From Microbispora hainanensis (GTDB lineage: Bacteria > Actinomycetota > Actinomycetes > Streptosporangiales > Streptosporangiaceae), in the NCBI RefSeq assembly GCF_006874475.1, contig NZ_VIRM01000008.1, positions 62,001-126,000 of the forward strand: a stretch of 64,000 bases of DNA. The letters run 5' to 3'. Position numbers and translations under genes: made by a program. Each line of letters begins with the position of its first letter. Position 1 is the first letter of the stretch. Shown here one piece after another: positions 8,567 to 17,161 of the stretch. Below the pieces are notes generated by a model, which saw only the letters and a list, made by a program, of their open reading frames with translations, had not been told where the DNA came from and searched no databases.

Positions 8567-9949
8567 TCACCCGACGAGCGCGCTCTCTATGCGCTGGTTG
8601 GCGACGTCGCGTTGGCCGTCGATGCACTTGGCGTAGACCCTGAGCATCACGTCTATGCCATGGCCGGCCCGCTCGGCGGCTTCCGGCGCATGGACTCCTG
8701 CGTTCAGCCACAACGAGACGGCCGCGTGTCGCAGGTCGTACGGCCGAGCGGCCAGGGGCGAGGCGACCTGCTCGGGCGTGAAGGCGTAGCTCCGTGCCTC
8801 TTTCCAGACCTTCGAGTAGGCCGAGCCGGAGATGAGACCACCCGTCCTCGTACGGAAGAGCCGTCCGTCGTCACCGACGCCGTGCCGCTCGATGTGCTCG
8901 CGGAGGAAGGCGACCAGTTCGGGCGGGATCGGTACCTGCCGCGTGTCCTTCTCGCTGCGGTGCTTGAGCCCGCGATCGTCGTGGGTCTTGCCCGAGTCGG
9001 TGAAGCGCTTGTTGCTCTGCGGCTTGGTCTTCTCCAGGGTGAGCAGGCCCCAGCCGGATTCGGGAAGGCGACAGTCCTTCTCACGCAGCCCAGCCGCCTC
9101 AGCCGGTCGCAGGCCGCCGAAGTACATGCAGGCGAACATCGCGGCCAGCATCAGCCCCCGCGTCCGGCCGCAGTAGGTCACGGCCGTCAGCAGCTCGCGC
9201 GCCTGGGCGGGATTCACCACCGCGCGCCGATCGATTTCATCCGTCGACTTGGGACGGCGTAGCTTCACCCTGTCGAGCGGATTTGCCGAAAGCTCTTCCA
9301 GCTCTACGGCATAGTCCAGGGCGTGATGGAACACGGCCCGCTTGCGCCGGTAGGTCGAGGCCGCCGCCGCGGAGCCGTCGAGGAGGAGCGCAAGAGCCTC
9401 CAGGGCCGCCCGCGCGTGCTTCGCGTCCTCCAAGGCAGTGAGAGGCAACGAGGCCGCTTCCAGCCAGCGCAGCGCGCCCGCGATCTCAGGCGTAGGAGCC
9501 GGACGACGGTCGGCCGGCACGAACACGAACTCTCGGAGAGCGCGCCGCAGAGTCTCGTCATCGGGTCGGCCCGGCCGGTCGCTGGTGAGCACGGGCGTGA
9601 CGTTGGCCAGCGCGTCTGTCATGCCCTCCCGGCTCTTCGCCGCCGAGTGAGGCCAGCGGGTCTCAACGTAGGCGACGGCAAAGGCGAACCACGTGCGAGC
9701 GTTCTTCGCCTTGATCATGGATTCAGGGAGCCCGGTCTCCAGGTCGAAAGCTTCCCCGCGCTTCGCGGCCTGCCGCAGGTCCGACAGATAGCTCTCGGCC
9801 AGGCCCTTCGTTCGGAACGTCGAAGACTTCTCGCGGGTGTCCACTGTCCACCGCACGGTGTGCGAGACGACCCGCTTCGGCTTCCCTGGCCCCTGGGAGG
9901 TCTTGTTCGCGCGGATCTCCCAGAACTTCACGTTGTAGGTCGGGTTCAC
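8567..9949 (-). CDS. int: Tyrosine site-specific integrase of the AICE
   Basis: A 460-aa tyrosine recombinase. Catalytic features in order: Arg in GGLRPAEA (about residue 281), DLRH in PYDLRHAAVSLW (about 402), GHG in ERAGHGID, and the nucleophile Tyr in LRVYAK (about 437). The usual His before DLRH is Tyr. A long N-terminal arm- and core-binding region precedes the catalytic domain. The GTG start at 9949 overlaps the xis stop (GTGA). It lies next to attL and should recombine attP with the tRNA-Arg attB. Confidence 0.92.
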   Translation of the reverse strand: MNPTYNVKFWEIRANKTSQGPGKPKRVVSHTVRWTVDTREKSSTFRTKGLAESYLSDLRQAAKRGEAFDLETGLPESMIKAKNARTWFAFAVAYVETRWPHSAAKSREGMTDALANVTPVLTSDRPGRPDDETLRRALREFVFVPADRRPAPTPEIAGALRWLEAASLPLTALEDAKHARAALEALALLLDGSAAAASTYRRKRAVFHHALDYAVELEELSANPLDRVKLRRPKSTDEIDRRAVVNPAQARELLTAVTYCGRTRGLMLAAMFACMYFGGLRPAEAAGLREKDCRLPESGWGLLTLEKTKPQSNKRFTDSGKTHDDRGLKHRSEKDTRQVPIPPELVAFLREHIERHGVGDDGRLFRTRTGGLISGSAYSKVWKEARSYAFTPEQVASPLAARPYDLRHAAVSLWLNAGVHAPEAAERAGHGIDVMLRVYAKCIDGQRDVANQRIESALVG

Positions 9950-10134
9950 GCCGCCTCCCGGAGGCTTTCCAACCAGGCGGCGAACTCGCTGCGGTAGATG
10001 CGGATCTCGCCGTTGGGGAGCTTGAAGCCCTGGGGTGCCTTGCCGATCTCGCGCCACCGATAGAAGGTGCGGACGGACACGCCGAGTTCGTCGAGGATCT
10101 CGGGGACCGTCATCAGCTTGTCGTCCCTTCTCAT
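9946..10134 (-). CDS. xis: Excisionase (MerR-like HTH)
   Basis: A 62-aa winged-helix DNA-binding protein; its core is LMTVPEILDELGVSVRTFYR followed by WREIGKAP. Small basic HTH_17 proteins directly upstream of an AICE integrase act as directionality factors needed for excision. Start and stop overlap rep and int respectively, so the three are translated together. Confidence 0.88.
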   Translation of the reverse strand: MRRDDKLMTVPEILDELGVSVRTFYRWREIGKAPQGFKLPNGEIRIYRSEFAAWLESLREAA

Positions 10135-11747
10135 GCCGCCCTCCCTTCAGTTGCCGAAAGAACTTGTCCGTCCGCCTCGGCCTGGAGCCGGTCGAGGTGG
10201 TTGCGCCAGCGTTGGCGTTCGTGGATCGAGCGCAGGAGCCGTACGCCGATCGGGGCGAGGTCGGGATCACCGGGCTTGACGGGCTTCCAGAGGTAGCGGT
10301 GGGGGTCGACCGGCTCGTCTTCGACGCCGAGGGCTTCCAGGACCCAGGTGCGGCGGTCCTGCTTGTGCTCGGTCAGGGTCTTGTTGGACCACTTCCTTGA
10401 GACGAGGACGCGGCGGCCCGCGTAGCCGAGGTGGTCGGGCTTGTGCGCCTTGCCCTTGCACCGGCCCGGAGCCAACCCCGGTTTGGCGCCCTTGGGCTGC
10501 ACGCCGTAGCGGAGCCAGTTCGGGCAGGTCGGCGAGCAGGGCTCGAACCGCAGGGCGTCGAGGAGCCGTTCGGCGTGTGCCCTGCGGCGTGGGTCGTCGG
10601 TGCCGAGGGCGTCGCCGAGAGACTTGGTCAGATACTTCGACAGGTACCCGATGAGCTGGTCAGCGTCCGGAGTCCCAGCGAGCACGCCTTTGACGTCCAT
10701 CTGGTCGCCGAAGCGCAGCACATGCAGGGGTTCGGCCTCGTCGTCCTGGTCGAGAGCGTCGAGGGCCTGTTCCCAGGTCGGCAGCAGTTCGCCGGTGTCG
10801 GGGTCGAGGTAGCCGGCCCCGTTCTCCCAGACCGGCAGGTGGTCACCTTCGAACCGGATTGCGTCGGTCGAGGGCCACCACACCTGGTGGTAGGTGGCGG
10901 CGATGATCTGCCGCAGCTCCGCACGGGGCAGGGTGCCGCGGATCGCCATATGCAGGTGCGGCGCGAGCCGCTTCTGAGCCTCGACGGTGGCGAAGTACTG
11001 CACGTCATACCCGGCGACCCGGCGGAGGTTCTGCACGAAGCGATCGACGAGCTTGGAGAAGTGCAGCGCGTCGCGAGCCGCCCGGCCGTAGTCGTACCGA
11101 TCCGGGTCCAAGGGCGCACCCTCCAACACGCGCCCGTAGGACGGCAGGGTGAGCGTGACGAACATCGACGGCCGGTAGACCTTGCCGTCGGATCCGGTAA
11201 AGGTCCGCCCGAGCGTGGTCTTGGTCATCTGCCGCTTGGGCAGATCCGGGGCGTCCTGCCGCCGTTTGGTGGACCGCGTGCGCTTGCCGGAGGTTCGGCC
11301 GAGGACGTTGCCGCGCACGCCCGCCCGGTTGATCTCCTCCTCCAGGTCCTCGATCGCGGCGTCCAGGTCGGTGGTGTCGCCGCCGGCCACTTCGACCTCA
11401 TCCCGCCAGGCTTGGGCGTCGGCCCGCAGTTCCACGAGGTGGCGCTGATAGTCGTCGGCGTTGTCGGGCAGGTTCACGGGCTCGTGGTCGAGGTGCCAGC
11501 CCTCACGGCACTGCGCCCGCCGAAGCTGCCGATTGCGCTTGGCACATGGCGGGCACTTGCTCTCCAAGGTGGCCCCGCACGGGACGTCGATGACCTCAAC
11601 CTGACCGGTGAGGATGTCCTGCCGCCGGAGCGGAACCGGGCGGATGCACACCCCGTACTGCTTGGCGATCTCCTCGACGACGTCCCGGGCGAGTGGCATC
11701 GCCATGCGGACGGCGCGAGGGGTAGCCCTGTCGTTGGCGACTGTCAC
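10131..11747 (-). CDS. repSA: Replication initiator protein (RepSA-like, HUH)
   Basis: A 538-aa protein. An N-terminal cysteine pair region (CPPCAKRN) is followed by the HUH metal-binding motif APHLHMAIRG (about residue 264) and a Tyr-containing motif YLSKYLTK (about residue 367) that fits the YxxK rolling-circle nickase motif. A second cysteine cluster (CSPTCPNW) follows. RepSA of pSAM2 starts rolling-circle replication of the excised circle. The GTG start at 11747 overlaps the stop of the zinc-ribbon gene. Confidence 0.88.
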   Translation of the reverse strand: MTVANDRATPRAVRMAMPLARDVVEEIAKQYGVCIRPVPLRRQDILTGQVEVIDVPCGATLESKCPPCAKRNRQLRRAQCREGWHLDHEPVNLPDNADDYQRHLVELRADAQAWRDEVEVAGGDTTDLDAAIEDLEEEINRAGVRGNVLGRTSGKRTRSTKRRQDAPDLPKRQMTKTTLGRTFTGSDGKVYRPSMFVTLTLPSYGRVLEGAPLDPDRYDYGRAARDALHFSKLVDRFVQNLRRVAGYDVQYFATVEAQKRLAPHLHMAIRGTLPRAELRQIIAATYHQVWWPSTDAIRFEGDHLPVWENGAGYLDPDTGELLPTWEQALDALDQDDEAEPLHVLRFGDQMDVKGVLAGTPDADQLIGYLSKYLTKSLGDALGTDDPRRRAHAERLLDALRFEPCSPTCPNWLRYGVQPKGAKPGLAPGRCKGKAHKPDHLGYAGRRVLVSRKWSNKTLTEHKQDRRTWVLEALGVEDEPVDPHRYLWKPVKPGDPDLAPIGVRLLRSIHERQRWRNHLDRLQAEADGQVLSATEGRAA

Positions 11748-11899
11748 TGGTCACCGCCGGAGGGCTCGACGATCACGGTTGCCTTCTCGCCGCACTCGCG
11801 GCATTCGATGACGCCCCGGATTGGGTAGAGCCACAGCGCGTTGCGGGTGCCGCAGGCCGCGCAGGTGAGCTCGTCCAGGAGGTGGGAGATTTCAACCAC
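11744..11899 (-). CDS. 51-aa zinc-ribbon protein
   Basis: A short gene between traB and rep, starting GTG at 11899 (8-base overlap with the traB stop) and ending TGA at 11744-11746 inside the rep start. Two CxxC knuckles, CAAC and CREC, 18 residues apart, suggest one bound zinc. Small zinc-ribbon genes at this position are common in AICEs. The overlaps at both ends support real translation. The role is unknown. Confidence 0.7.
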   Translation of the reverse strand: MVEISHLLDELTCAACGTRNALWLYPIRGVIECRECGEKATVIVEPSGGDQ

Positions 11900-13331
11900 G
11901 GGCGCCCGCCCCCGTCCTGCCGGTCGAGAAGGTGGCGACCATGGCGCGGATGTCCTCGTCGGAGACGTACGCGGCGCGCACGCGGATCGGGGCGGGTGAG
12001 GTTTCGAGCCGGACGTAGCCGATGCCCGCGCCGAGTTCGGGGACTGGTGAGATGTGATCAGCGAGCGCGCCCCGGTCGCGTGCGCCGTCGCCGAGGACCA
12101 TGTCCACCTGCTCCGACTCGTCGAGCCGGAGCGCGATCTTGTCGGGGAACAGGTTGCGGATGTTCATGACCTCCTTGCGCGGGTCCTGGAGTGCGGCCAT
12201 GACACCGACCCCGACCGCCCGGCCCTGCGTGGTGAGCGTGGCGAGGGCCGCTTTGGTTCGCTCGCGGAGGCCTTTGTCGGACTGGTAGGCGGTCAGGAAG
12301 GCGACCTCGTCGACGACGACCAGGACGAACGGGTCCGCCACAGTGGGTGTGTGGGAGCGCTGATTGCCGCCGAACCGGTCGGCCCTCTCCTGCATCACCG
12401 AGACGGCCGCCTCCAGCAGGTCGACGCACTCGGCCGGGGTCGCCGCATAGCGGAGGCCGAACAGCGCCCGACCGAAGGACAGCTCCATCCGCTTCGGATC
12501 GAGCGCCCACACCTGCACCAGGCCCGCCCACATCGCGGGGAGCAGGCCGCGAATCGCCGACCACAGGTAGGAGCCCTTGCCCGCCCCGGTGGCCCCCGCG
12601 ATCAGCACATGCGTGCCGTGGACCTTGAGCCGGTACGGCGTGCCGTCCTCACACCTGCCGATCTCAACTGGCCCCGCCGAAGGCGTCTCGGGGATGGGAA
12701 CGGCCGGCAACGGCTCGGCGAGGGGGTCATGCCGGGGCAGGGTCAGCACGAGGCGACCGGCCCGCGCGATCGACACCCGGCAACTTCGGGCGCCGAAGCC
12801 GTGGGCGAGGTGGTCGGCCCGGTCGGTCCAGTCCTTGACCGCCTGCCCGTTGAGCATCTTCACGGTGACCAGGTCGGCCCACGAGGTGCACCGCACCTTG
12901 ACCAGGCGGGGCAGGTAGTCCCGGCCGCGCAGGTGCCGACCGAGACCGGAGACGATCATCACTGGTTGCCAGTGCCGCCGGTAGACCCATACCAGTCGCC
13001 ACCAGGCCAGCAGCGGCCAGCCGACCACGCGCAGGAACGAATCCCGCTCCAGCAGCACCCACGACAGGCCCACCGTGGGCAGGAAACCGGCCAGGACCAC
13101 GGCCATGCGCCAGCCGTAGACGAGGGTGACCACAGCCGGGGCCAGGGCGGCGGTGCAGGCGATCGGGTGCCGCCAGACCATCCGGACCAGCCCGCGCAGC
13201 AGGCGGGCCAGCCAGATCACGATGGTGACGATGGCGGGGGTTTGCATGACGGCCGGGCGGAAGACGACGGCCGTGTCCGGGGTGGTGGAGACGAGGTTAC
13301 GTGCCTCGTCTCCGGGCAGTCTTCTCAGCAT
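11892..13331 (-). CDS. traB: TraB-like FtsK/SpoIIIE DNA translocase
   Basis: A 479-aa protein with two or three hydrophobic segments near residues 30-115 (for example LAPAVVTLVYGWRMAVVLAG). The FtsK motor domain follows, with Walker A GATGAGKGS (about residue 246) and Walker B FVLVVVDEVAF. AICEs move double-stranded DNA between mycelia with a single FtsK-like protein of this kind. The ATG at 13331 lies 88 bases after the preceding gene, past a strong hairpin. Confidence 0.88.
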   Translation of the reverse strand: MLRRLPGDEARNLVSTTPDTAVVFRPAVMQTPAIVTIVIWLARLLRGLVRMVWRHPIACTAALAPAVVTLVYGWRMAVVLAGFLPTVGLSWVLLERDSFLRVVGWPLLAWWRLVWVYRRHWQPVMIVSGLGRHLRGRDYLPRLVKVRCTSWADLVTVKMLNGQAVKDWTDRADHLAHGFGARSCRVSIARAGRLVLTLPRHDPLAEPLPAVPIPETPSAGPVEIGRCEDGTPYRLKVHGTHVLIAGATGAGKGSYLWSAIRGLLPAMWAGLVQVWALDPKRMELSFGRALFGLRYAATPAECVDLLEAAVSVMQERADRFGGNQRSHTPTVADPFVLVVVDEVAFLTAYQSDKGLRERTKAALATLTTQGRAVGVGVMAALQDPRKEVMNIRNLFPDKIALRLDESEQVDMVLGDGARDRGALADHISPVPELGAGIGYVRLETSPAPIRVRAAYVSDEDIRAMVATFSTGRTGAGARG

Positions 13332-13376
13332 TAGGCTGGAGTCCTCTCAAGCATTCGGTGTGCGTGGGAGATCCGA

Positions 13377-13410
13377 GGGGCCGCCGGAAGTTCCCGCTTC
13401 CAGCGGCCCC
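13377..13410 (-). terminator. Hairpin between the 109-aa gene and traB
   Basis: GGGGCCGC and GCGGCCCC (8 bp, perfect) enclose a second short stem GGAAG/CTTCC with a 6-base loop. There is no T run, so it may be an attenuator or mRNA processing/stability element in the pra-traB transcript rather than a full terminator. Confidence 0.5.
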
Positions 13411-13419
13411 GCTTGCGTG

Positions 13420-13749
13420 TCAGGCCGCCGAGCCGTCGACGCCGGGAAGGGCGAGCTGGTCGGAGTCGGCCGGCTGCTGGGTGACCAGGCGTTCGCAGTC
13501 GGCGAGGTAGCGCGAGGCGGCCTGGAAAATCTGCCGGGCGATCTCGACGTCCCTGGGGGTGACCGGCCCGGCTGCGGTGGTCGAGACGGTCACGTCCACG
13601 CTCGGGCTGGTGATGGCGAAGTAGGGCCGCCCGGAGTCGAGCACCGAGGCCCCGGCCCGGAGCTCGGGCGAGTAGAACGAGATGCCGACGTTGGCCGGGT
13701 TGCCGGGGCTGAGCGAGAGCGTGACGTAGGTGTAGGGGTCGCGGAGCAT
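13420..13749 (-). CDS. Hypothetical AICE protein (109 aa)
   Basis: A soluble protein of 109 aa beginning MLRDPYTYVTLSLSPGNPAN. It is predicted mostly beta in the first half, with a helical tail (RDVEIARQIFQAASRYLADC). Its start overlaps the pra-like stop by one base (TGATG). I do not recognise a domain. Its place between pra and traB is typical for AICE accessory genes. Confidence 0.65.
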   Translation of the reverse strand: MLRDPYTYVTLSLSPGNPANVGISFYSPELRAGASVLDSGRPYFAITSPSVDVTVSTTAAGPVTPRDVEIARQIFQAASRYLADCERLVTQQPADSDQLALPGVDGSAA

Positions 13750-14180
13750 CAGGCCGCTACCTCCTTACCGGCCGCGCCGGTCTGCTTGGTCGAGGCGGCG
13801 ACGGTGCGGGGAGCGCGCATGCTCCTCGCCCGGAGGGAGTAGGCCAGGCGTCCGGTGGTCTGGTGGACATACGGCGTGACCGTCATCTGCTCGAACTCGA
13901 CCGGCGTGATGGGCAGGCCGGGCGTGGAGGGCGGCGGGACCGGCTGCACCGGAGCGATGATCTTCACCGCGACCGTCTTCTGGGCGAGCTTGGCGGCCGG
14001 GTCGGCGTCCATGACGGCGACCTGCCAGACCAGTTCGCCGGTGGTCTTGTCCTTGGCGAACACGGTGCGCCCGCCGGTCGAGGCGGTGAAGTCCTTGACC
14101 TGCTCCACCTCCCCCACCAGGTAGCAGCCGTGCGGGAAGACGTGCTCGAAGGCGATCGGGATGGGTCCTGCAATGGCCAT
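13749..14180 (-). CDS. pra: Pra-like activator of replication, integration and excision
   Basis: A 143-aa protein starting MAIAGPIPIAFEHVFPHGCY. The MAI-GPIP start, the FPHGCYLVGEVE segment and the KTVAVKI / PVEFEQMTVTPYV segments are the pattern I know from proteins annotated as plasmid replication, integration and excision activators (Pra of pSAM2). Pra switches on the rep-xis-int operon. It heads the leftward operon here, downstream of a promoter region carrying likely repressor sites. Confidence 0.75.
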   Translation of the reverse strand: MAIAGPIPIAFEHVFPHGCYLVGEVEQVKDFTASTGGRTVFAKDKTTGELVWQVAVMDADPAAKLAQKTVAVKIIAPVQPVPPPSTPGLPITPVEFEQMTVTPYVHQTTGRLAYSLRARSMRAPRTVAASTKQTGAAGKEVAA

Positions 14181-14226
14181 GAGGCGTGATCCTTACTCTC
14201 AGGACGAGCATCTCATGCGCTCGTCC

Positions 14227-14242
14227 ACTTGTCCGATTGAGT
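14227..14242. promoter_or_regulatory. Candidate GntR half-site upstream of pra
   Basis: ACTTGT-CCGA-TTGAGT keeps the left half of the ACTTGT-N4-ACAAGT pattern found at 14262 and 15045. It is 47 bases upstream of the pra start and could be a weak second operator. Confidence 0.4.
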
Positions 14243-14261
14243 TCTACTGTAAGTCTTGCCC

Positions 14262-14277
14262 ACTCGTCCGCACAAGT
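14262..14277. promoter_or_regulatory. Candidate GntR operator upstream of pra
   Basis: ACTCGT-CCGC-ACAAGT is a near-perfect inverted repeat (one mismatch) in the gap between pra and gntR. The same pattern occurs next to the gntR start, so the element's GntR protein is the likely binder, repressing pra as KorSA does in pSAM2. Confidence 0.55.
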
Positions 14278-14304
14278 AACCGAGCGAAACGAGCGGGGTA
14301 AGAC

Positions 14305-15021
14305 TTAGCTCACCTGATAGACATCCTCAAGCTCGTGCAGGTCACCGGGCAGGGCCACGCTCAGCACCAGGAGCACGCTCCCCGCCGGGTCATGGACGGT
14401 CGCCAGCACACCCAGCACCGGGGAGGAGGAGCCGAGGAGTTCGGCTTCCTCCTTGGTCGGCTTCCGTGCGGTCAGGCGCTCAGTGACGTGGTCGATCCGC
14501 AGATGCTTGACCGCTTGGAGGTGCTGACGCACGCCATGCCGAAGCGGATCGGGCTTGTCCAGGTCAGTGCCGAGGGCGATCTCCAAGGGGAACCACAGAG
14601 TCTCGGCCGCCGAGACCCGGTCGCCCTGTCTGGTCACGCGGTGACGAGCGATCACGGGGGTTCGCTCGTCGACGCCCATCAGCTTGGCGACATGCCGGGG
14701 GGCCGGCACCCGGGCAACGCTGACAATGTTCTCGGCGCTCTCGGGATGTTCAGCCGTCGACAGGCCGGGCCGCACGCGCTCGGCCGGGCTCTCCGGGCGG
14801 CCCTTCACGAACGACCCGCGGCCGTGTTCGCGCTCGATCCAGCCTTGCATGGCAAGGGTCTGAAGCGCGCGGACCACCGTTGTACGGCCGACGCCGAACT
14901 CCCGGACGAGCTGTGTCTCCGAGGGCAGCATGTCGCCGGGCGCGTACTCCCCGTCCCGGATACGCTGCTGAATCGCCGTCATCACCTGGGCGTACTTCGG
15001 CGGGGCGAAGTCCATGCTCAT
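14305..15021 (-). CDS. GntR-family repressor (KorSA-like)
   Basis: A 238-aa regulator with an N-terminal GntR winged helix (PSETQLVREFGVGRTTVVRA, then LQTLAMQGWIEREHGRGSFV) and a C-terminal UTRA ligand-binding domain. In pSAM2 the GntR protein KorSA represses pra and itself. Starts at 15021 or 15015 are both ATG; no strong ribosome site precedes either. Operators with the same ACTTGT pattern lie just upstream of this gene and upstream of pra. Confidence 0.85.
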   Translation of the reverse strand: MSMDFAPPKYAQVMTAIQQRIRDGEYAPGDMLPSETQLVREFGVGRTTVVRALQTLAMQGWIEREHGRGSFVKGRPESPAERVRPGLSTAEHPESAENIVSVARVPAPRHVAKLMGVDERTPVIARHRVTRQGDRVSAAETLWFPLEIALGTDLDKPDPLRHGVRQHLQAVKHLRIDHVTERLTARKPTKEEAELLGSSSPVLGVLATVHDPAGSVLLVLSVALPGDLHELEDVYQVS

Positions 15022-15044
15022 GTTAAGCGCCCAATCACTTTTCC

Positions 15045-15060
15045 ACTTGTCTGCATAAGC
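15045..15060. promoter_or_regulatory. Candidate autoregulatory operator of gntR
   Basis: ACTTGT-CTGC-ATAAGC matches the pra-side site at most positions and sits 24 bases upstream of the gntR start codon, a suitable place for autorepression. Confidence 0.5.
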
Positions 15061-15112
15061 ACAGTAGCGGCTAAGCACAGGCCTGTCAGGACCTCAGCCA
15101 CCAGCGGGAAGG

Positions 15113-15415
15113 CTATTGAGCTCGCCCAGACAGCAGCGCCAGCCACACCGCCCGCGCCTCGGCCACCCGCCAGGCATGGGTGTGCGCTACCTCCGGCTTC
15201 AACTCATCCCCCTTCAACCGGCGGATGTAGGCCAGGCCGCCGGCCGCGCACAACTCGTACCAGGTGTTGCGGTGCTCGTGGCAGGTCCAGGCCAGCACCC
15301 GCGACCAGGCGAACCGCCCCGGCTTGTGCCAGTCGAGCGGCTTGGCCCCGTTCTGCAACGGTGGGAGATGCGGGGATGGGCACGGTCCGCCCCATGCCGG
15401 GGTCCTGTTGCTCAC
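15113..15415 (-). CDS. Hypothetical AICE protein (100 aa)
   Basis: A 100-aa protein rich in Trp and His, with conserved-looking W/C content (WTCHEHRNTWYELCAAGG, then LAYIRRLKG). It overlaps the upstream gene by an ATGA, so the two are coupled. Similar small proteins are common in actinomycete elements, but I know of no function. It has no transmembrane segment. Confidence 0.6.
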   Translation of the reverse strand: MSNRTPAWGGPCPSPHLPPLQNGAKPLDWHKPGRFAWSRVLAWTCHEHRNTWYELCAAGGLAYIRRLKGDELKPEVAHTHAWRVAEARAVWLALLSGRAQ

Positions 15416-15822
15416 CGGTCTGTCCGTTCGAAGCGAACCTGTCCGGCCGCGTCGAGGATGGCGCGGAAGATGATCCGGCGGGACCAGTCATCCGGCACGG
15501 TGCCGAAGTCGTAGACCCGGTGCGTGATCCTCCCCCACGGCTGCCGTGCCGGGTCCATCCGGCGCAGCGCCTTGCGCAGCTCGTCCATCGAGGTGGCCTG
15601 TCCGGCGCTGGTCCCGCACGGCCCGAGCTCGTCGGTCCCGTCAGCGGTGACGAAGACCTCCCACTCGAACATCTCCACGAGCACCTGTCCGCCGTCGCAA
15701 TACAGGCAGTCCTCCCGTGAGGAGGTCTCCATGCCGAGCGCCACGGCGGCAACCTGCCCGCGTCGAGTGACGATCTTCCAGCCGCGACCGTCGCACGCGG
15801 TGCACTTAACTGGTGTGGTCAT
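15412..15822 (-). CDS. Cysteine-motif protein with DnaJ-like zinc knuckles
   Basis: A 136-aa protein. CTACDGRGW near residue 7 and CLYCDGG near residue 39 are two CxxCxG knuckles like those of DnaJ zinc domains, suggesting one zinc site. The rest (EWEVFVTADG, RITHRVYDFGTVPDDW) is not familiar. First gene of a leftward pair, divergent from the XRE-TPR gene. Role unknown. Confidence 0.6.
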   Translation of the reverse strand: MTTPVKCTACDGRGWKIVTRRGQVAAVALGMETSSREDCLYCDGGQVLVEMFEWEVFVTADGTDELGPCGTSAGQATSMDELRKALRRMDPARQPWGRITHRVYDFGTVPDDWSRRIIFRAILDAAGQVRFERTDR

Positions 15823-15869
15823 GCCGGAAAGAATGGATCGCAGACGAATCCAGTCCTATTCCCTCTGGA

Positions 15870-15888
15870 TATATCACTGTGAGATATA
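15870..15888. promoter_or_regulatory. AT-rich palindrome in the divergent promoter region
   Basis: TATATC-N7-GATATA is a perfect inverted repeat in an otherwise GC-rich window, between the leftward pair and the rightward XRE gene. It is a good candidate operator for the XRE protein or overlaps a -10 box. Confidence 0.5.
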
Positions 15889-15943
15889 GAGTTCTCAGCA
15901 GGAGCCATGCACCACCAGCCTGGGGAAACGACCGGAGGCCGGA

Positions 15944-17161
15944 ATGCACGGGAACGCTTTCGAACCGATCCAGATGCCCGCATGGGTGTGGGACCGCGAT
16001 GAAAGCCGCGAAATCCTAAAGAAGCGCGACATGGCGGGGTTGTTCAACCTCGCTGTCAAGTACGCCGGAGCTAGCCAGGTCCGCCTCAGCGCCGCCACCG
16101 GCATCGCCCAGGGCCGCATCAGCCAGCACATTCGCGGCCAACGCCAGGTCAGCGACCTTGAAGTCTACGAGCGCATCGCCGCCGGCCTGGCCCTGCCCGA
16201 CCACGCCCGCATGCTGCTCGGCCTGGCCCCGCTCGACATCGCCTCGCCCACTGGCGACCACGGCGACGAGCACCAGGAGCAAACCGAGGAACTCACCGCC
16301 CGCATCGAGGCCGCCGCCGCCATCGACCCCACGATGGTGATGATCCTCAACACCGACACCAACAATCTGCGCCTACTGGACCGCCGACTCGGCAGCGCCG
16401 CCATCGCCGACAAAATGCGCGCCCAAATCACCCAAATAGAACGCGCACAGCGTCATGCCGTACGGCCCGGCATACGCGCGCAGCTCGCCCACGTCCTCGC
16501 GCAAACGGAGTCACTGGCCGGATGGCAGGCTATCAACACCGGCGCCCTCAACGACGCCTGGAACCACTACGAGAACGCCAAGGCCGCCGCCCGCGAAGCC
16601 GATGACCCGGCCGTCATTGCCCACGTCTCCGCCGAACAGGCATATGTCCTCATGGACCTGGGACAGCCCGCGCAGGCGACCGAACTCCTTCAGTACGTCC
16701 ATGCCACCCACCGCGACCGCATCCCCGGCCGGCTGCGTTCGTGGCTGTCAGCGGCCGAAGCCGAAGCCGCCGCAGTCCTCGGCGACGAGGCGACCTGCCG
16801 GGCCGCACTCGACCAGGCCGCCGCGCTACTCCCGGACGGGAATAGCGACCCGGACATGCCGTATCTGTCGCTCGACATTCACCACTTGGCCCGGTGGCGC
16901 GGCAACTGCCTCGTCCGCTTCGGTGACCCCGGCACCATCGAGGACCTACGGTCAGCACTGGCCGGGATGGACGGCACGTACAACCGCGCCGAAGCCGCAC
17001 TTCGCTGCGATCTGGGGCATGCCCTGCTGGCCCTGGGCGACCCGGAGGCCGCCCAACCACACATCCAGCGCGCGAAGCACCTGGCGACGATGACCGGCTC
17101 ACGCCGCCAGCGCAAGCGCATCGACGAACTCAGCCGACGACTTACCCGCGCTCTGCGTTGA
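15944..17161 (+). CDS. XRE-type HTH regulator with TPR-like C-terminus
   Basis: A 405-aa protein. An XRE helix-turn-helix lies near residues 45-80 (SQVRLSAATGIAQGRISQHI, then RGQRQVSD). The rest is helical and repeat-like (AINTGALNDAWNHYENAKAA, AEQAYVLMDLGQPAQATELL), as in TPR-containing actinomycete regulators. Such proteins often sense peptides or regulate nearby hydrolase genes. GGAGG lies 5-6 bases before the ATG at 15944. Its 3' end overlaps the convergent Nudix gene by 20 bases, a possible antisense interaction. Confidence 0.8.
   Translation: MHGNAFEPIQMPAWVWDRDESREILKKRDMAGLFNLAVKYAGASQVRLSAATGIAQGRISQHIRGQRQVSDLEVYERIAAGLALPDHARMLLGLAPLDIASPTGDHGDEHQEQTEELTARIEAAAAIDPTMVMILNTDTNNLRLLDRRLGSAAIADKMRAQITQIERAQRHAVRPGIRAQLAHVLAQTESLAGWQAINTGALNDAWNHYENAKAAAREADDPAVIAHVSAEQAYVLMDLGQPAQATELLQYVHATHRDRIPGRLRSWLSAAEAEAAAVLGDEATCRAALDQAAALLPDGNSDPDMPYLSLDIHHLARWRGNCLVRFGDPGTIEDLRSALAGMDGTYNRAEAALRCDLGHALLALGDPEAAQPHIQRAKHLATMTGSRRQRKRIDELSRRLTRALR

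Noticed and set aside
8567-10270. A 567-codon version of the integrase
   Set aside because: The extra N-terminus covers xis in another frame; the GTG at 9949 overlaps the xis stop and matches integrase length.
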